From assembly GCA_021797915.1 (NCBI GenBank), contig JAJZYT010000004.1, positions 45,076 through 109,075 of the forward strand: DNA of 64,000 bases, read 5' to 3'. This stretch comes from Thermoplasmata archaeon (GTDB taxonomy: Archaea > Thermoplasmatota > Thermoplasmata > Thermoplasmatales > GCA-001856825). Positions 28,656 to 38,469 of the stretch are shown piece by piece (within the stretch, counting starts at the first letter, position 1; each line of letters opens with the position of its first letter). The notes under the pieces were generated by a model that saw nothing but the letters and a program-made list of their open reading frames with translations, did no database searches and was not told the DNA's origin. The position numbers were made by a program, and so were the translations under genes.

Positions 28656-29220
28656 TCTTCTTGACTCCTTCGGAGAGTTCTCCATATTTCTTCGAGACCT
28701 TTCTGATCTCGTTCTTCTGACAGTAGGTACAATAGAGACCGCTATTAATCCTTTGCAGAGGTTTCCTGCAGCGCGAGCAATAGGCATAGATAACTCCCTC
28801 GTCTGGAGGTTCCATTGTGAGATCAATCTTTCCCCTAGTTGAAACTACCTTCCCCCTAATGACGTCCCTTGCCTTCACCACTTTCGAGCACTGATCGAGA
28901 TACTGTCCGGTGATTCTGCTGGCGTGAACGAGCGCTCTGGCTTTGATCTGATAAACTTTCCCTGCACGTATGAGGTATTCTCCCGCTACGACCACTAGGG
29001 GCTCGTTTATCTCCGTGACGACCCCTATTATCTCGTCTCCGGATTGCACCACAATTTCTTCCCTCTTGCCCTTTACCTTTACCTTGTAGTCGGCACCTAC
29101 TTCCACATTTCCGATGTTGGAAGAATACACTCTACCGTTTTCTTCGAAGGTGCCCTGTCCTGCAATAAACTCCTCCTCTGTGCCTATGAATTCACCTGGT
29201 AATACTAATCGACCTACCAT
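28645..29220 (-). CDS. csl4: Exosome subunit Csl4-like
   Basis: N-terminal LVLPGEFIGTEEEFIAGQGTFEENG, S1-like middle, zinc ribbon YCSRC..YCTYCQ. Confidence 0.9.
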   Translation of the reverse strand: MVGRLVLPGEFIGTEEEFIAGQGTFEENGRVYSSNIGNVEVGADYKVKVKGKREEIVVQSGDEIIGVVTEINEPLVVVAGEYLIRAGKVYQIKARALVHASRITGQYLDQCSKVVKARDVIRGKVVSTRGKIDLTMEPPDEGVIYAYCSRCRKPLQRINSGLYCTYCQKNEIRKVSKKYGELSEGVKKNED

Positions 29221-29810
29221 ACTTTCACCCTAGTCATTCTGGCTCTTATCGTCTTTACATCTTTCCTGTGAAAATCATAAGAATGAGCAAGAGGGATCTC
29301 GACAACTTCATCCCAGGAAATCTCCCCTTTTCCTTCAATGATCCTTTCCAAGAAATCGCCAGCTTTGTAGTTAAGCAGGATATAAAAATCTTTAGAGAAT
29401 TCTAGTGCCTTCTCTATAAAGGGAATGTCAGCATCTCTCCGTTGACTGCCAAAAGGAGGATTCATTATGACGGTATCGACACGGACCTTGAAATCCCTTA
29501 TATCGGAATGTATGAACTCAACTTCGCACCCCAGAGCCTTCGAGTTTTCTTTAGCAACATCGATGGCCGACTGGTCCTTCTCAACCGCATAGACCTTCTT
29601 TGCTCCCAGGAGTGAGGCACCAATGGCAAAAATTCCATTACCGGAACCGAAGTCTGCAACCACTTTATCCCGAATACGGTCTTCACTGAGGGCATAGTAT
29701 AGCATTTTAGCAGCAATTGTAGATGGAGTAGAGTACTGTTCCAGTGAAACCTTCTTACGGTTTGTGTCCTTCAATTTGGACAATTCAATTTCCAGCATCA
29801 CTTGTTTCAT
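29214..29810 (-). CDS. METTL5-like RNA methyltransferase
   Basis: LEQYSTPSTIAAKMLYYA, VADFGSGNGIFAIGA, MNPPFGSQRRDADIPF. Confidence 0.9.
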   Translation of the reverse strand: MKQVMLEIELSKLKDTNRKKVSLEQYSTPSTIAAKMLYYALSEDRIRDKVVADFGSGNGIFAIGASLLGAKKVYAVEKDQSAIDVAKENSKALGCEVEFIHSDIRDFKVRVDTVIMNPPFGSQRRDADIPFIEKALEFSKDFYILLNYKAGDFLERIIEGKGEISWDEVVEIPLAHSYDFHRKDVKTIRARMTRVKVW

Positions 29811-29899
29811 GTGTTCTTCTCGTTGCGGATCGAGCTACTGGCAAAGCTTGCTCCACAATTCTCACATAAATTCTGCAATAATATCGTTAACGGTCTCAT
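29807..29899 (-). CDS. Possible 30-aa CxxC microprotein upstream of the METTL5-like gene
   Basis: MRPLTILLQNLCENCGASFASSSIRNEKNT; TGA stop shares ATGA with downstream start. Confidence 0.25.
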   Translation of the reverse strand: MRPLTILLQNLCENCGASFASSSIRNEKNT

Positions 29900-29967
29900 G
29901 AGTACATTAAAAGAGGAAATTTGAAAAAAATCAAACTCATTCCACGCTTACGTTGTTCCCTTCAATC

Positions 29968-30240
29968 CTACTCTAGTACTGTCTTGACCAGATCCCTTGC
30001 GTCTTTCTCTGCCTCCTCCTTGGATTCCCCCTTCATTTTAAGAAGCGCAGTAATGTACTTCTCGGCTCGCGACAGTTTCCATGTGCTTCTTTCGTGGACT
30101 ATCTTGACTATGACCTCAGCAATGTCGCTATCTACCTCAAGCCCGAATTTTTCCTTTATTCTGATCTGCCAGAGCTTGATTAGAAAGCGCGGGACATAGT
30201 CACCTTCTCTTCTCAGTTTCTGGTAGATTCCATTGCTCAT
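29968..30240 (-). CDS. Conserved-looking hypothetical protein (90 aa, helical)
   Basis: Coding-like composition; no recognised family. Confidence 0.55.
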   Translation of the reverse strand: MSNGIYQKLRREGDYVPRFLIKLWQIRIKEKFGLEVDSDIAEVIVKIVHERSTWKLSRAEKYITALLKMKGESKEEAEKDARDLVKTVLE

Positions 30241-30307
30241 TAAGTTTTAAACTGCTTATACCTTAAATACCTTATGGGACAATTTTCTAATGAGTTATAT
30301 ACCCCGT

Positions 30308-31225
30308 TTAATTTATCACTTTCTTAAGTATTATTTTCTCGGCGTGCAACCTGTTTTCTGCCTCTTCGAAAATTACGCTATTTTCCGAATCTGCGACTGC
30401 GTTTGTAACTTCAAGCCCCCTATGTGCTGGAAGGCAATGCATGAAGATATAATCCTTCTTGGCTAGTGCGACCATCTTTTCGTTGACCTGGTACTTCTTG
30501 AATGCCTTCTCTTTCGTCTCTTTCTCCTTTTCCTCACCCATCGAAACCCAGACGTCGGTGTAAATAACGTCAGCACCTGCAACGGCTTCCTTCCATTCGT
30601 TCGTAACTTCAATCTCTGACCTTTGCTTCTTTGCTAATTTCTTTGCCATCATTACAAATCGGTCCAGCGGTTCGTACCCTTTTGGAGTGGCGATCCAGAA
30701 GTCTGATCCGACGAGTCCCGATGCAAGCATTAGAGAGTTGGCAGTATTGTTGCCATCTCCCACATATGCGACTTTCAGTCCCTTCAGACTGCCCTTCTTC
30801 TCCTTAATGGTCATGAAGTCTGCGACTATCTGCGTGGGATGTTCAAGGTTGTCCAGTCCATTGATGACGGATATGGCTGAATTTTTAGCGAGTTCGACCA
30901 CATTGTCGTGTTCGAAAGCCCTGTATAGCACCCCGTCTACCATTCCGGACAGAACCCGGGCGGTATCAGCAATTGATTCACCTCTCCCCATCTGCATGTC
31001 TCTTGGCGACAGATATATTGCATGTCCACCCAGCTGCGTCATAGCGGTTTCGAAGCTCACTCTCGTCCTCGTGGACGCTTTCTCGAAAATCATTCCGAGC
31101 GTCTTCCTTTCCATCGATGAGTCTCTCTTTCCAGCCTTGAAACTCTTCTTCAGTCTGATTCCATCGTCTACGAACTTTTCGAAGTCACTTTTCATGTCCA
31201 TTATTGAGATGATGTCTCTCTTCAC
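30308..31225 (-). CDS. argF: Ornithine carbamoyltransferase
   Basis: EKASTRTRVSFETAM, HPTQIVADF, MHCLPAHRG. Confidence 0.96.
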   Translation of the reverse strand: MKRDIISIMDMKSDFEKFVDDGIRLKKSFKAGKRDSSMERKTLGMIFEKASTRTRVSFETAMTQLGGHAIYLSPRDMQMGRGESIADTARVLSGMVDGVLYRAFEHDNVVELAKNSAISVINGLDNLEHPTQIVADFMTIKEKKGSLKGLKVAYVGDGNNTANSLMLASGLVGSDFWIATPKGYEPLDRFVMMAKKLAKKQRSEIEVTNEWKEAVAGADVIYTDVWVSMGEEKEKETKEKAFKKYQVNEKMVALAKKDYIFMHCLPAHRGLEVTNAVADSENSVIFEEAENRLHAEKIILKKVIN

Positions 31226-32088
31226 TTTAGCACCTCTTTCAGCAGAGATGGTATTTCGTACGGATAAGAGGCAACACTTACTCCAGCATCTTCAAGCGCC
31301 TTGACCTTTGACTCGGCTGTCCCTTTTCCCCTTGATATTATTGCTCCAGCGTGCCCCATCCTCTTTCCCGGAGGAGCGCTTCTTCCGGTAATGTAACTCA
31401 CAACAGGTTTGTTGAAACGATCCTTTATATACTCGGCTGCCTCTTCTTCGGCCGTACCGCCTATTTCTCCCACCATGGCTACTGCATCGGTTTGATCATC
31501 CTTCTTGAATTCATCAAGGGCATCTATGTAGTTCATGCCTGTCACAGGATCTCCTCCCAGTCCAACCACAGTGCTTTCCCCTAGTCCGTTAGTGGTGATG
31601 AGGTTCACGATCTCGTAAGTCAGAGTTCCGCTCCTTGAAATCACACCTACATTACCCTTCTTGAAAATCTGATTTGGCATGATCCCGAGCTTGCAAGTGA
31701 AAGGTGAAGTTACACCTGGTCCATTCGGTCCCACGACCTTCTTCCCGAGTTTACCAGCTAGACTCACTATTTTCATCGTGTCCTGGTAGGGTACCTTTTC
31801 AGTAAGGATATAAATAAGGTCGATCCCACTGTACATGGCTTCTTTTGCAGCATCGAGGACGTATGGGGATGCAACGGATATGAACGTAGCATTGGGGTCC
31901 TCTTTCATGGCTTCTTTGACTGTGTTGAACACCTTAATTCCATTAACTTCACTTCCCCCCTTTCCCGGGGATGTTCCAGCAACGACTTTGGATCCAAATT
32001 TCTGCATCTGTATTGCGTTGAATGAACCCTGATGACCCGTTATTCCCTGCACCATAATTCGCGTGTCTTCGTTAACAAGTATACTCAT
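31222..32088 (-). CDS. sucD: Succinyl-CoA synthetase alpha subunit
   Basis: GITGHQGSFNA, GPNGPGV, SRSGTLTYE, GHAGAIISRGKGTAESK. Confidence 0.97.
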   Translation of the reverse strand: MSILVNEDTRIMVQGITGHQGSFNAIQMQKFGSKVVAGTSPGKGGSEVNGIKVFNTVKEAMKEDPNATFISVASPYVLDAAKEAMYSGIDLIYILTEKVPYQDTMKIVSLAGKLGKKVVGPNGPGVTSPFTCKLGIMPNQIFKKGNVGVISRSGTLTYEIVNLITTNGLGESTVVGLGGDPVTGMNYIDALDEFKKDDQTDAVAMVGEIGGTAEEEAAEYIKDRFNKPVVSYITGRSAPPGKRMGHAGAIISRGKGTAESKVKALEDAGVSVASYPYEIPSLLKEVLK

Positions 32089-32090
32089 CT

Positions 32091-33191
32091 CTACTTCACC
32101 ACCTTAACAGTTTCATTTATTGCATCCATCATGTCTGAATATGATTCGATTCCATTTTCCTTCAGAATCTGTCTTCCGAGGTCTTCATTCACTCCCGAGA
32201 GCCTGACCACGATGGGAACGTCGATTCCAACTCTCTTCTTTGCCTCTGCTATACCGTTTGCAACAGTGTCGCAGTGAGTGACCCCCCCAAAAATATTGAT
32301 CAGAATTCCCCTAATCTTCGCTTCCTTCAGTATCTGGAACGCGCCGACGACCTTCTCAACGTCATCGCTTCCTCCCAGATCGAGGAAATTCTTAGGTTTG
32401 AGTCCCTTGAGGGTAAGTCCGTCCAGAGTTGCCATGGTCAAACCTGCCCCGTTTGCAATTACTCCTATGTCTCCTCCCAGTTCAACGAGAGCATAACCCC
32501 TCTTGAAAGCAAGCTCTTCCAGTTCGGTCCTTTCTGCAGGATTCTCAGACAGTTCCTTGTGTCTGAAGAGCGAGTCTGAGTCCACTACAACCTTCGCGTC
32601 TCCCGCAAGTATCTTTCCATTCTTTAGTACGACGAGTGGATTAATTTCGACGAGTTCGCAGTCGTATCCCTCATAAAGAGCATAAATCCTACCAAGCACG
32701 TCCTGGAACTGTTTGGATTCCTCAGGTGAAAGTCCCAACTTGAAAGAGACTTCCCTCCCTATAAACGAAGAATACCCCAGAGTTGGATCTATCCAGTACT
32801 TTACGATCTTAGAATCCTCAACATCTTCAATTTCCATTCCTCCAGAAGTTGATGCTATAATGACCGGTCTCTTGGTGCTCCTGTCTAAAGTGATTGAGAG
32901 ATAGTATTCCTTTTCAATTTCCAGTTTCTCCTCAAGGAGAAGACTCCTTACCTTCAGACCCTTGATACTCATCGCAAGGATCTCCTTCCCTTTCGCCTGT
33001 AGATCGCCAATGTCTTTTGCGAATTTTATGCCTCCAGCCTTTCCTCTACCACCCGTTAGCACCTGTGCCTTCACGACAACTGGAAACTTGTCCCACTGCA
33101 GATCTGACTCGGTGGCTACGTGTTTTCCAGCTGGTATTGAAATCCCAAATTTCTTAAAGAGTTCCTTTGCCTGATATTCATAGAGGTTCAT
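32091..33191 (-). CDS. sucC: Succinyl-CoA synthetase beta subunit
   Basis: MNLYEYQAKELFKKFGI, GGRGKAGGIKFA, LVEINPLVVLKNG, FGGVTHCD. Confidence 0.97.
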   Translation of the reverse strand: MNLYEYQAKELFKKFGISIPAGKHVATESDLQWDKFPVVVKAQVLTGGRGKAGGIKFAKDIGDLQAKGKEILAMSIKGLKVRSLLLEEKLEIEKEYYLSITLDRSTKRPVIIASTSGGMEIEDVEDSKIVKYWIDPTLGYSSFIGREVSFKLGLSPEESKQFQDVLGRIYALYEGYDCELVEINPLVVLKNGKILAGDAKVVVDSDSLFRHKELSENPAERTELEELAFKRGYALVELGGDIGVIANGAGLTMATLDGLTLKGLKPKNFLDLGGSDDVEKVVGAFQILKEAKIRGILINIFGGVTHCDTVANGIAEAKKRVGIDVPIVVRLSGVNEDLGRQILKENGIESYSDMMDAINETVKVVK

Positions 33192-33232
33192 CTGATATCC
33201 ACAGGAAATGGATGAATATTATTTATGAATTG

Positions 33233-35629
33233 TCATTTTGGTGTTCTTTGTACAAGCTTTTCGTTAATCTCCAATCTCTCCAGTCCGTTTTTAATAGCTC
33301 TAGCTGCCTCGGGTACATCTGCCGATTTGAGGAATGCGTCCACGCTTTCCCTGTTCCCTATACCGGCTCGAGAAATGAGCTCCTCGACGTACCTAGATAC
33401 AGTACTGCTTCCAACAAAAATCTCCCTTACCCCGTTCAGGTGAGTGGAGGTCCAGCTCCAGAGATCCTTCCTGTAGTTCTTATTCGAAATGGCTTCAAAC
33501 ATTGAATAGATGAAGTTTCCCCTGTATTCAGGTTTCGAAATAACGAAATCGAAGAACTGGGTGACTTCTTCGTTCTTTGGAAGATGGGTCATCGCGTGCA
33601 TTACCCGGATCACTTCCATGTCATTCTCGGGAGCCTTGAGCATGTTCCAGAGTGCTTCCTTGTTGTATTCTTCAATCGATGCGGATAGCAGAACAGCCGT
33701 CCTCTCTTCTGCGGTAAGACTGTTGTATTCTCCCACCTTCACCTTCTCTGTAGATCTGAATTCTTTGTCATTGAGTGCAAGCCCAGTTAAGATGCTCTCC
33801 AGGACCACTTTAGAGTTCTCGTCCGGCGAGTCCTTGAATGCGCTCAACTTGCTTCTGAAGTAGCCAACCGCCATATTATTCAGTCCATCGGAATCGAGGA
33901 TCTCCGCGAGTGAAGAGAATATCTCCACCAGTCTCATGACTATGCTGTACTCGTTCCTCTCCTTGATCTTGTCCACCATTCCTACGAACTGCTGCATATC
34001 GATTCTTCCAGAGAGGAGAAATGCGTAATAGTCGTCTATGAGTTTCATGACAAATTCAGAGGACGATTCTTGGGTGAGCATTTTATCCAGTAAGTTTCCT
34101 TCCAGGAGCAATCTATAGTAGCCCTCTCCGTTGGAATTAATAAGTAGTTTTTCTGCACCCTTGATCTTCGTCTGTTTCTTCTTTAGGAGTATTTTTCTCT
34201 TCTTTCCGTCTCTCTCCAGGAAGATCGGTATCTGCCAGACATACGAGTCATCATTGGGCAGGTATGAGAACTTCTGCTGACTCATTTTCAATTCCCCATT
34301 CTCTTCCTTTACAATTACCAGAGGAAATCCAGCCTTCTCCAGCCATGACTTCATGAGGCTACTGACATCGACCCTGCTGGCATTTGTGAGGGATGACCAT
34401 AGATCCTCTCCAGACGCATTGGAATATTCATGCCCTTTGAGGTACTGATAGATACCCTCCCTGTACTTCCCTTCCCCTATGAACTGTTCTGTCATCCTGA
34501 GGATCGATGCACCCTTTCCATAACTGATGTCATCAAAGATTTCTGAAATTTCATACGGATCCTTGACTTCTACCCTGATTGGATGCGTGGTGAGCAGACC
34601 GTCTTTTCTCATGGATGGTAGTGTCTCCTCTCTCTGGAAATCCTCCCAGAGGTTCCAGTCCTTATGAACTTTAGCAAGTATCTTGTAGCCAACGAACGTT
34701 GCAAAAGATTCATTGAGCCATAGGTCATCCCACCACTTCATTGTTACAAGGTCCCCAAACCACTGATGGGCAAATTCGTGTGAGACCACGTAAGCTACTT
34801 GTTTCTTGAACCTGAAACTGGTAGAGTTGTTTACAAGGAGTGCGATTTCCCTGAACGTAATGGCCCCCCAGTTCTCCATTGCTCCGGCGCCGAATTGTGG
34901 AAGCGCAACGAGATGCATCTTAGGCAGCGGGAAAGGAATCTTGTAGTAGGCCTCATATTTGGTGAAGAGTTTGCTGAGGAGATTTAGAGAAAATTTTCCC
35001 TCTCTTGCCTTTCCGGGAGAAGTTGCAAGATAAAGGAATCTGTCCTTGTTCTTCCTAGATATTGTCTGGAATTTTCCTATTCCCAGGTAGAATAAGTAGG
35101 TAGACATCGATGGCGTTTCATCGAACACAAAGTGAGCACGTCCGTTTCCAACTTCCTTGCTTAGATGGCGAGTGTTGAAAATAACCTCAACCTCTTCATC
35201 AACGGTTACCTCTACCTTGAACTTGGCTTTGGTTGCAGGTTCATCAAAGCACGGAAAGACAGACCTTGCCCCTGTCGGCTCCATCTGGGTTGTAATAATG
35301 TGCCCTCCATCGTACTTCGCGTCGTGAATTCCCATCAGCGAAGTTTCCGATACTGCTCCAGAAAATGTAATCTTGAGCTCGCTCCCCTCAGTGGGTCCTA
35401 CAACGAGTTTCTTATTACTAACGCTGAATAGGACGTCGGCTCCATTCATCTTTACTGTACCTACAGTTAAGTTCTCAATGTCCAATTCAACTTGCCCTGA
35501 GAATTTTCCATTAACGGTTTCGACACACTCATATTTCAGTTCCTTGAATTTAAAATTAAAATTTAGCTCATACCTTTCTAGACTGTACATCAGGCTCTTA
35601 TCATTACAAATGGTATAATTGTTTTCCAA
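33233..35629 (-). CDS. M1-family aminopeptidase (tricorn-interacting factor F2/F3 type)
   Basis: GAMENWGAITFRE, HEFAHQWFGDLVTMKWWDDLWLNESFA. Confidence 0.94.
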   Translation of the reverse strand: MENNYTICNDKSLMYSLERYELNFNFKFKELKYECVETVNGKFSGQVELDIENLTVGTVKMNGADVLFSVSNKKLVVGPTEGSELKITFSGAVSETSLMGIHDAKYDGGHIITTQMEPTGARSVFPCFDEPATKAKFKVEVTVDEEVEVIFNTRHLSKEVGNGRAHFVFDETPSMSTYLFYLGIGKFQTISRKNKDRFLYLATSPGKAREGKFSLNLLSKLFTKYEAYYKIPFPLPKMHLVALPQFGAGAMENWGAITFREIALLVNNSTSFRFKKQVAYVVSHEFAHQWFGDLVTMKWWDDLWLNESFATFVGYKILAKVHKDWNLWEDFQREETLPSMRKDGLLTTHPIRVEVKDPYEISEIFDDISYGKGASILRMTEQFIGEGKYREGIYQYLKGHEYSNASGEDLWSSLTNASRVDVSSLMKSWLEKAGFPLVIVKEENGELKMSQQKFSYLPNDDSYVWQIPIFLERDGKKRKILLKKKQTKIKGAEKLLINSNGEGYYRLLLEGNLLDKMLTQESSSEFVMKLIDDYYAFLLSGRIDMQQFVGMVDKIKERNEYSIVMRLVEIFSSLAEILDSDGLNNMAVGYFRSKLSAFKDSPDENSKVVLESILTGLALNDKEFRSTEKVKVGEYNSLTAEERTAVLLSASIEEYNKEALWNMLKAPENDMEVIRVMHAMTHLPKNEEVTQFFDFVISKPEYRGNFIYSMFEAISNKNYRKDLWSWTSTHLNGVREIFVGSSTVSRYVEELISRAGIGNRESVDAFLKSADVPEAARAIKNGLERLEINEKLVQRTPK

Positions 35630-35699
35630 AAAATGATTTGAAAAAGATAACTATTTCTTGGTTCAAAAAAATAAGAAAAAAAATAAAGACGGCTTTACT

Positions 35700-36854
35700 C
35701 TACTTTTTTGTCGTTCTGTTTCGTACCATTAATGCCGTTGCACCTACAGCTACGAGGATCACTATGCCCACAACAACGACATCAATTGAATTCAGGCCCG
35801 CTGAAGTCGGTGCTGCGGCACTTGAAACCACCAACTCGTTTGCTGAACTTGGCTTTGCATTCCCATTTGTAGTTATGGTCGCGCTAGGATCCGTCTTCAG
35901 TTTTATGGTGTAGTTTGATCCGTTATAGGACATAGAAGCGTTAAGAGTATAGTTGCTTGTTGCATTGTAGAAGAATGTTGTACTGTTGGTAGAGCTATCA
36001 TATACCCTAGCCCACTGATTGAGTGGCACGGAGAATACGTGGAAATTTATCGTATTGAATCCAATGACATTAGAACCGAACCCACCGTCCTGGAAGACCG
36101 ATCCGAATTGCAAGTAGTTGTTGGAGTGATCACCCTCGCCAAAACTGCCAAAGTCGCCTAGCTGATTGACATCCATGTTCATATTGACTTCCGTCTGCGT
36201 CATTGTCATGTTATGAGATGGATAGTGAACCCTGAGATTGCCACGGAAGTCGCTCGAGAGGACTCCCTGGACACCAAAGGCTCTCCACGACATGTCAATT
36301 ATAGTTGAGTTGTTTCCGACCTTCTTGGTGATGTTGGATATCTTGAGATTTATTGTCAAGTTCCTGAATACTGTAAGGTTGGTCGAATTTGCAAATACAT
36401 GGAGCTGGTAATTCAGTGTAGCATTTACGACGTGTACTAAGGGAAGGATTGTGGTATTTGTGGTTGAGTTAGACGTACCGTTAGTGGTGGAATTGGTGGT
36501 AGAATTAGTGTTGTCCGTTGAATTAGAGGAGTCGTTGACCTCGTTAGGATCCATTGCGGGATGATTGTCGTGGTTCGATCCCTGTGCGTTGTTGTTAATG
36601 TCTTCACCCAACGACTGCATGCCGCTAGAGTTGAGATAAGATGTTGCGTTCAACCATATCACCACGCCATTAAGCTGCTGCGATGCCGAGCTGTTGTTGG
36701 GGTAGGTATAGTACATTACGTAGTTGCTTGTAGCATTTACGTATCCCTCGTTGGTCTTGGTATTGATGGTGGCGTGGATTGTCGTGGCCGAGCTCAAAGG
36801 AACTGCCATGAGGATGGCAATCACCACCAAGGCGGCTATTAGTACTTTTCTCAT
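35700..36854 (-). CDS. Secreted/surface-anchored glycoprotein, sequon-rich
   Basis: N-terminal signal peptide, many N-x-S/T sites including NSTNSTTNSTTNGTSNSTTNTT-like tract, C-terminal TM followed by basic tail RNRTTKK. Confidence 0.75.
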   Translation of the reverse strand: MRKVLIAALVVIAILMAVPLSSATTIHATINTKTNEGYVNATSNYVMYYTYPNNSSASQQLNGVVIWLNATSYLNSSGMQSLGEDINNNAQGSNHDNHPAMDPNEVNDSSNSTDNTNSTTNSTTNGTSNSTTNTTILPLVHVVNATLNYQLHVFANSTNLTVFRNLTINLKISNITKKVGNNSTIIDMSWRAFGVQGVLSSDFRGNLRVHYPSHNMTMTQTEVNMNMDVNQLGDFGSFGEGDHSNNYLQFGSVFQDGGFGSNVIGFNTINFHVFSVPLNQWARVYDSSTNSTTFFYNATSNYTLNASMSYNGSNYTIKLKTDPSATITTNGNAKPSSANELVVSSAAAPTSAGLNSIDVVVVGIVILVAVGATALMVRNRTTKK

Positions 36855-36925
36855 AAGACAAAGACCGGTGCTTATATTAACTATTTATTGGTACAAGATT
36901 CGAAAAGTAGTACAAATTTCTACTT

Positions 36926-37888
36926 CTACGGGTACCTCTCAACTGACTTGATCTCAAGCTGGGATTCTTGGAATTCCTGCTCCTTGATCTTCCCGATCGA
37001 CCTGAAGAATGAGTCCAAACTGCTCTTCTCGAAGATCATTGTAACTTTGGACTTCTCGCCAGAGACTTCAATAGAATAGTTAAAAGGAAGGTCCACGTCT
37101 GAGAATTTGTAAGGATCGATGAGTATTCCTTGTTCTGGCACAACGGCACGGAAGACCTTCAAACCAGATTCGTTCTTATGGATGAGTTCAAACTCCTTGG
37201 CCTGAGCTTTTAGCGTGCTTTCCCACTCTGGGAAATCACTTTCGATTTCATAGAACACATCGAGGAAGCCAGCTCGATCGACGCTTCTGACGGAGACTCT
37301 CACCTTGAAATTTCTGTTTGCTCTAGCGTACTTCTGAGTGAAAGAATTGGTGGGAAGGACATAGAAAACGAGCTTCTTCATTTCCCACCCCTTCTCGTTT
37401 TCAAGCAACCATTCTTTGTCGTTTCTCACCGGGCCCAGGTAATCTATGCTGAAGAAATCCCTCTTTTCAGAATCCTTGAACACAATTCTCTGGAGTTCAG
37501 CTGAAGATGTGAAGAACTTGATCCTGAGTATTATGTCACCGTCGGACACAAATATCGGAACGTCAATTAGAGCATTCTTAACAGATAGGAGCGAGTCAAT
37601 CATTTCACACACGTAGCACTCTTCTCCGACCTCAATCGAAATTCCCGCTTTCCTGTCCACGAAGTCGTACCCTTTAGTCCTGATCGCTTTCCTCAGCTCG
37701 TCCATTGCCTTGCCTTCCCTGAGGTATGTAACCACTGCCTCGGTCTTCTGTCCCTTCTTGTAATAGTTCAGGAAACCGTTGAACCCGTAAACCCTTGAAA
37801 AATAACTTATTGGTGATCTCATGTCCTGGAATCTAACTACCATCTCGCTGTCGAATTCAACCATATAAACCGTCAGGGATTCCCTCAT
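36926..37888 (-). CDS. Uncharacterised 320-aa protein
   Basis: Long ORF with coding-like composition; no family recognised. Confidence 0.6.
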   Translation of the reverse strand: MRESLTVYMVEFDSEMVVRFQDMRSPISYFSRVYGFNGFLNYYKKGQKTEAVVTYLREGKAMDELRKAIRTKGYDFVDRKAGISIEVGEECYVCEMIDSLLSVKNALIDVPIFVSDGDIILRIKFFTSSAELQRIVFKDSEKRDFFSIDYLGPVRNDKEWLLENEKGWEMKKLVFYVLPTNSFTQKYARANRNFKVRVSVRSVDRAGFLDVFYEIESDFPEWESTLKAQAKEFELIHKNESGLKVFRAVVPEQGILIDPYKFSDVDLPFNYSIEVSGEKSKVTMIFEKSSLDSFFRSIGKIKEQEFQESQLEIKSVERYP

Positions 37889-38046
37889 TTAATATTTTTT
37901 GTATTTATTAAACTCTTCATATCTTGCACGAAAACGTCTCAAAATCCGTCTTTTACTAGATGATTAAGGTATATTAAGTTGATGAAGTTACTAATCATTA
38001 AGTTTATAACCTTTTTTGTACTTACATGCAAGTCAAGTGACTCAGT

Positions 38047-38463
38047 ATGACACTAGTAGAACAATCTTTCATTGATGGACCTATTACCGTTGACCTAATG
38101 GCAAGGGCAATATCTAATGGGATGAGCAGGCAGAGCAAACGAATGAGTGAGCAGGAAGCTTATGACATAGCGTTCCACGTTCTGAACTTCTTTGGTTATA
38201 GCAGGTACGTCATAGACAACATGCTTGAGCCAGAGGACAGGGATGCTTTTTATATGTTGGAGGACCTGGGCATATTGGACACAGAAAGAGAGGAAACGAC
38301 ACTCTTCGACGGAAGGGAGTGGAGGATTCACTACTGGTTGATCAGACCTGAAAATGTGAGAAAGCTTGCCTTCAATAATGGAACAAAACCGGAAGATCCT
38401 ATCGCGAATGAAACGATGATTTATGACGGGCTCCCTGAAGACATCTGGAGAATGAAAGTTTAG
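38047..38463 (+). CDS. Conserved archaeal protein (possibly DUF6015 family)
   Basis: RMSEQEAYDIAFHVLNFFGYSRYVIDNMLEPEDRDAFYMLEDLGIL...WRIHYW. Confidence 0.65.
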   Translation: MTLVEQSFIDGPITVDLMARAISNGMSRQSKRMSEQEAYDIAFHVLNFFGYSRYVIDNMLEPEDRDAFYMLEDLGILDTEREETTLFDGREWRIHYWLIRPENVRKLAFNNGTKPEDPIANETMIYDGLPEDIWRMKV

Positions 38464-38469
38464 ATTGAG

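Noticed and set aside
30687-31304. 205-aa plus-strand ORF
   Set aside because: Antisense shadow of argF/sucD.
36460-36560. CRISPR-like or tandem repeat array
   Set aside because: Repeats are codon-level NST low complexity inside a CDS, with no spacers.
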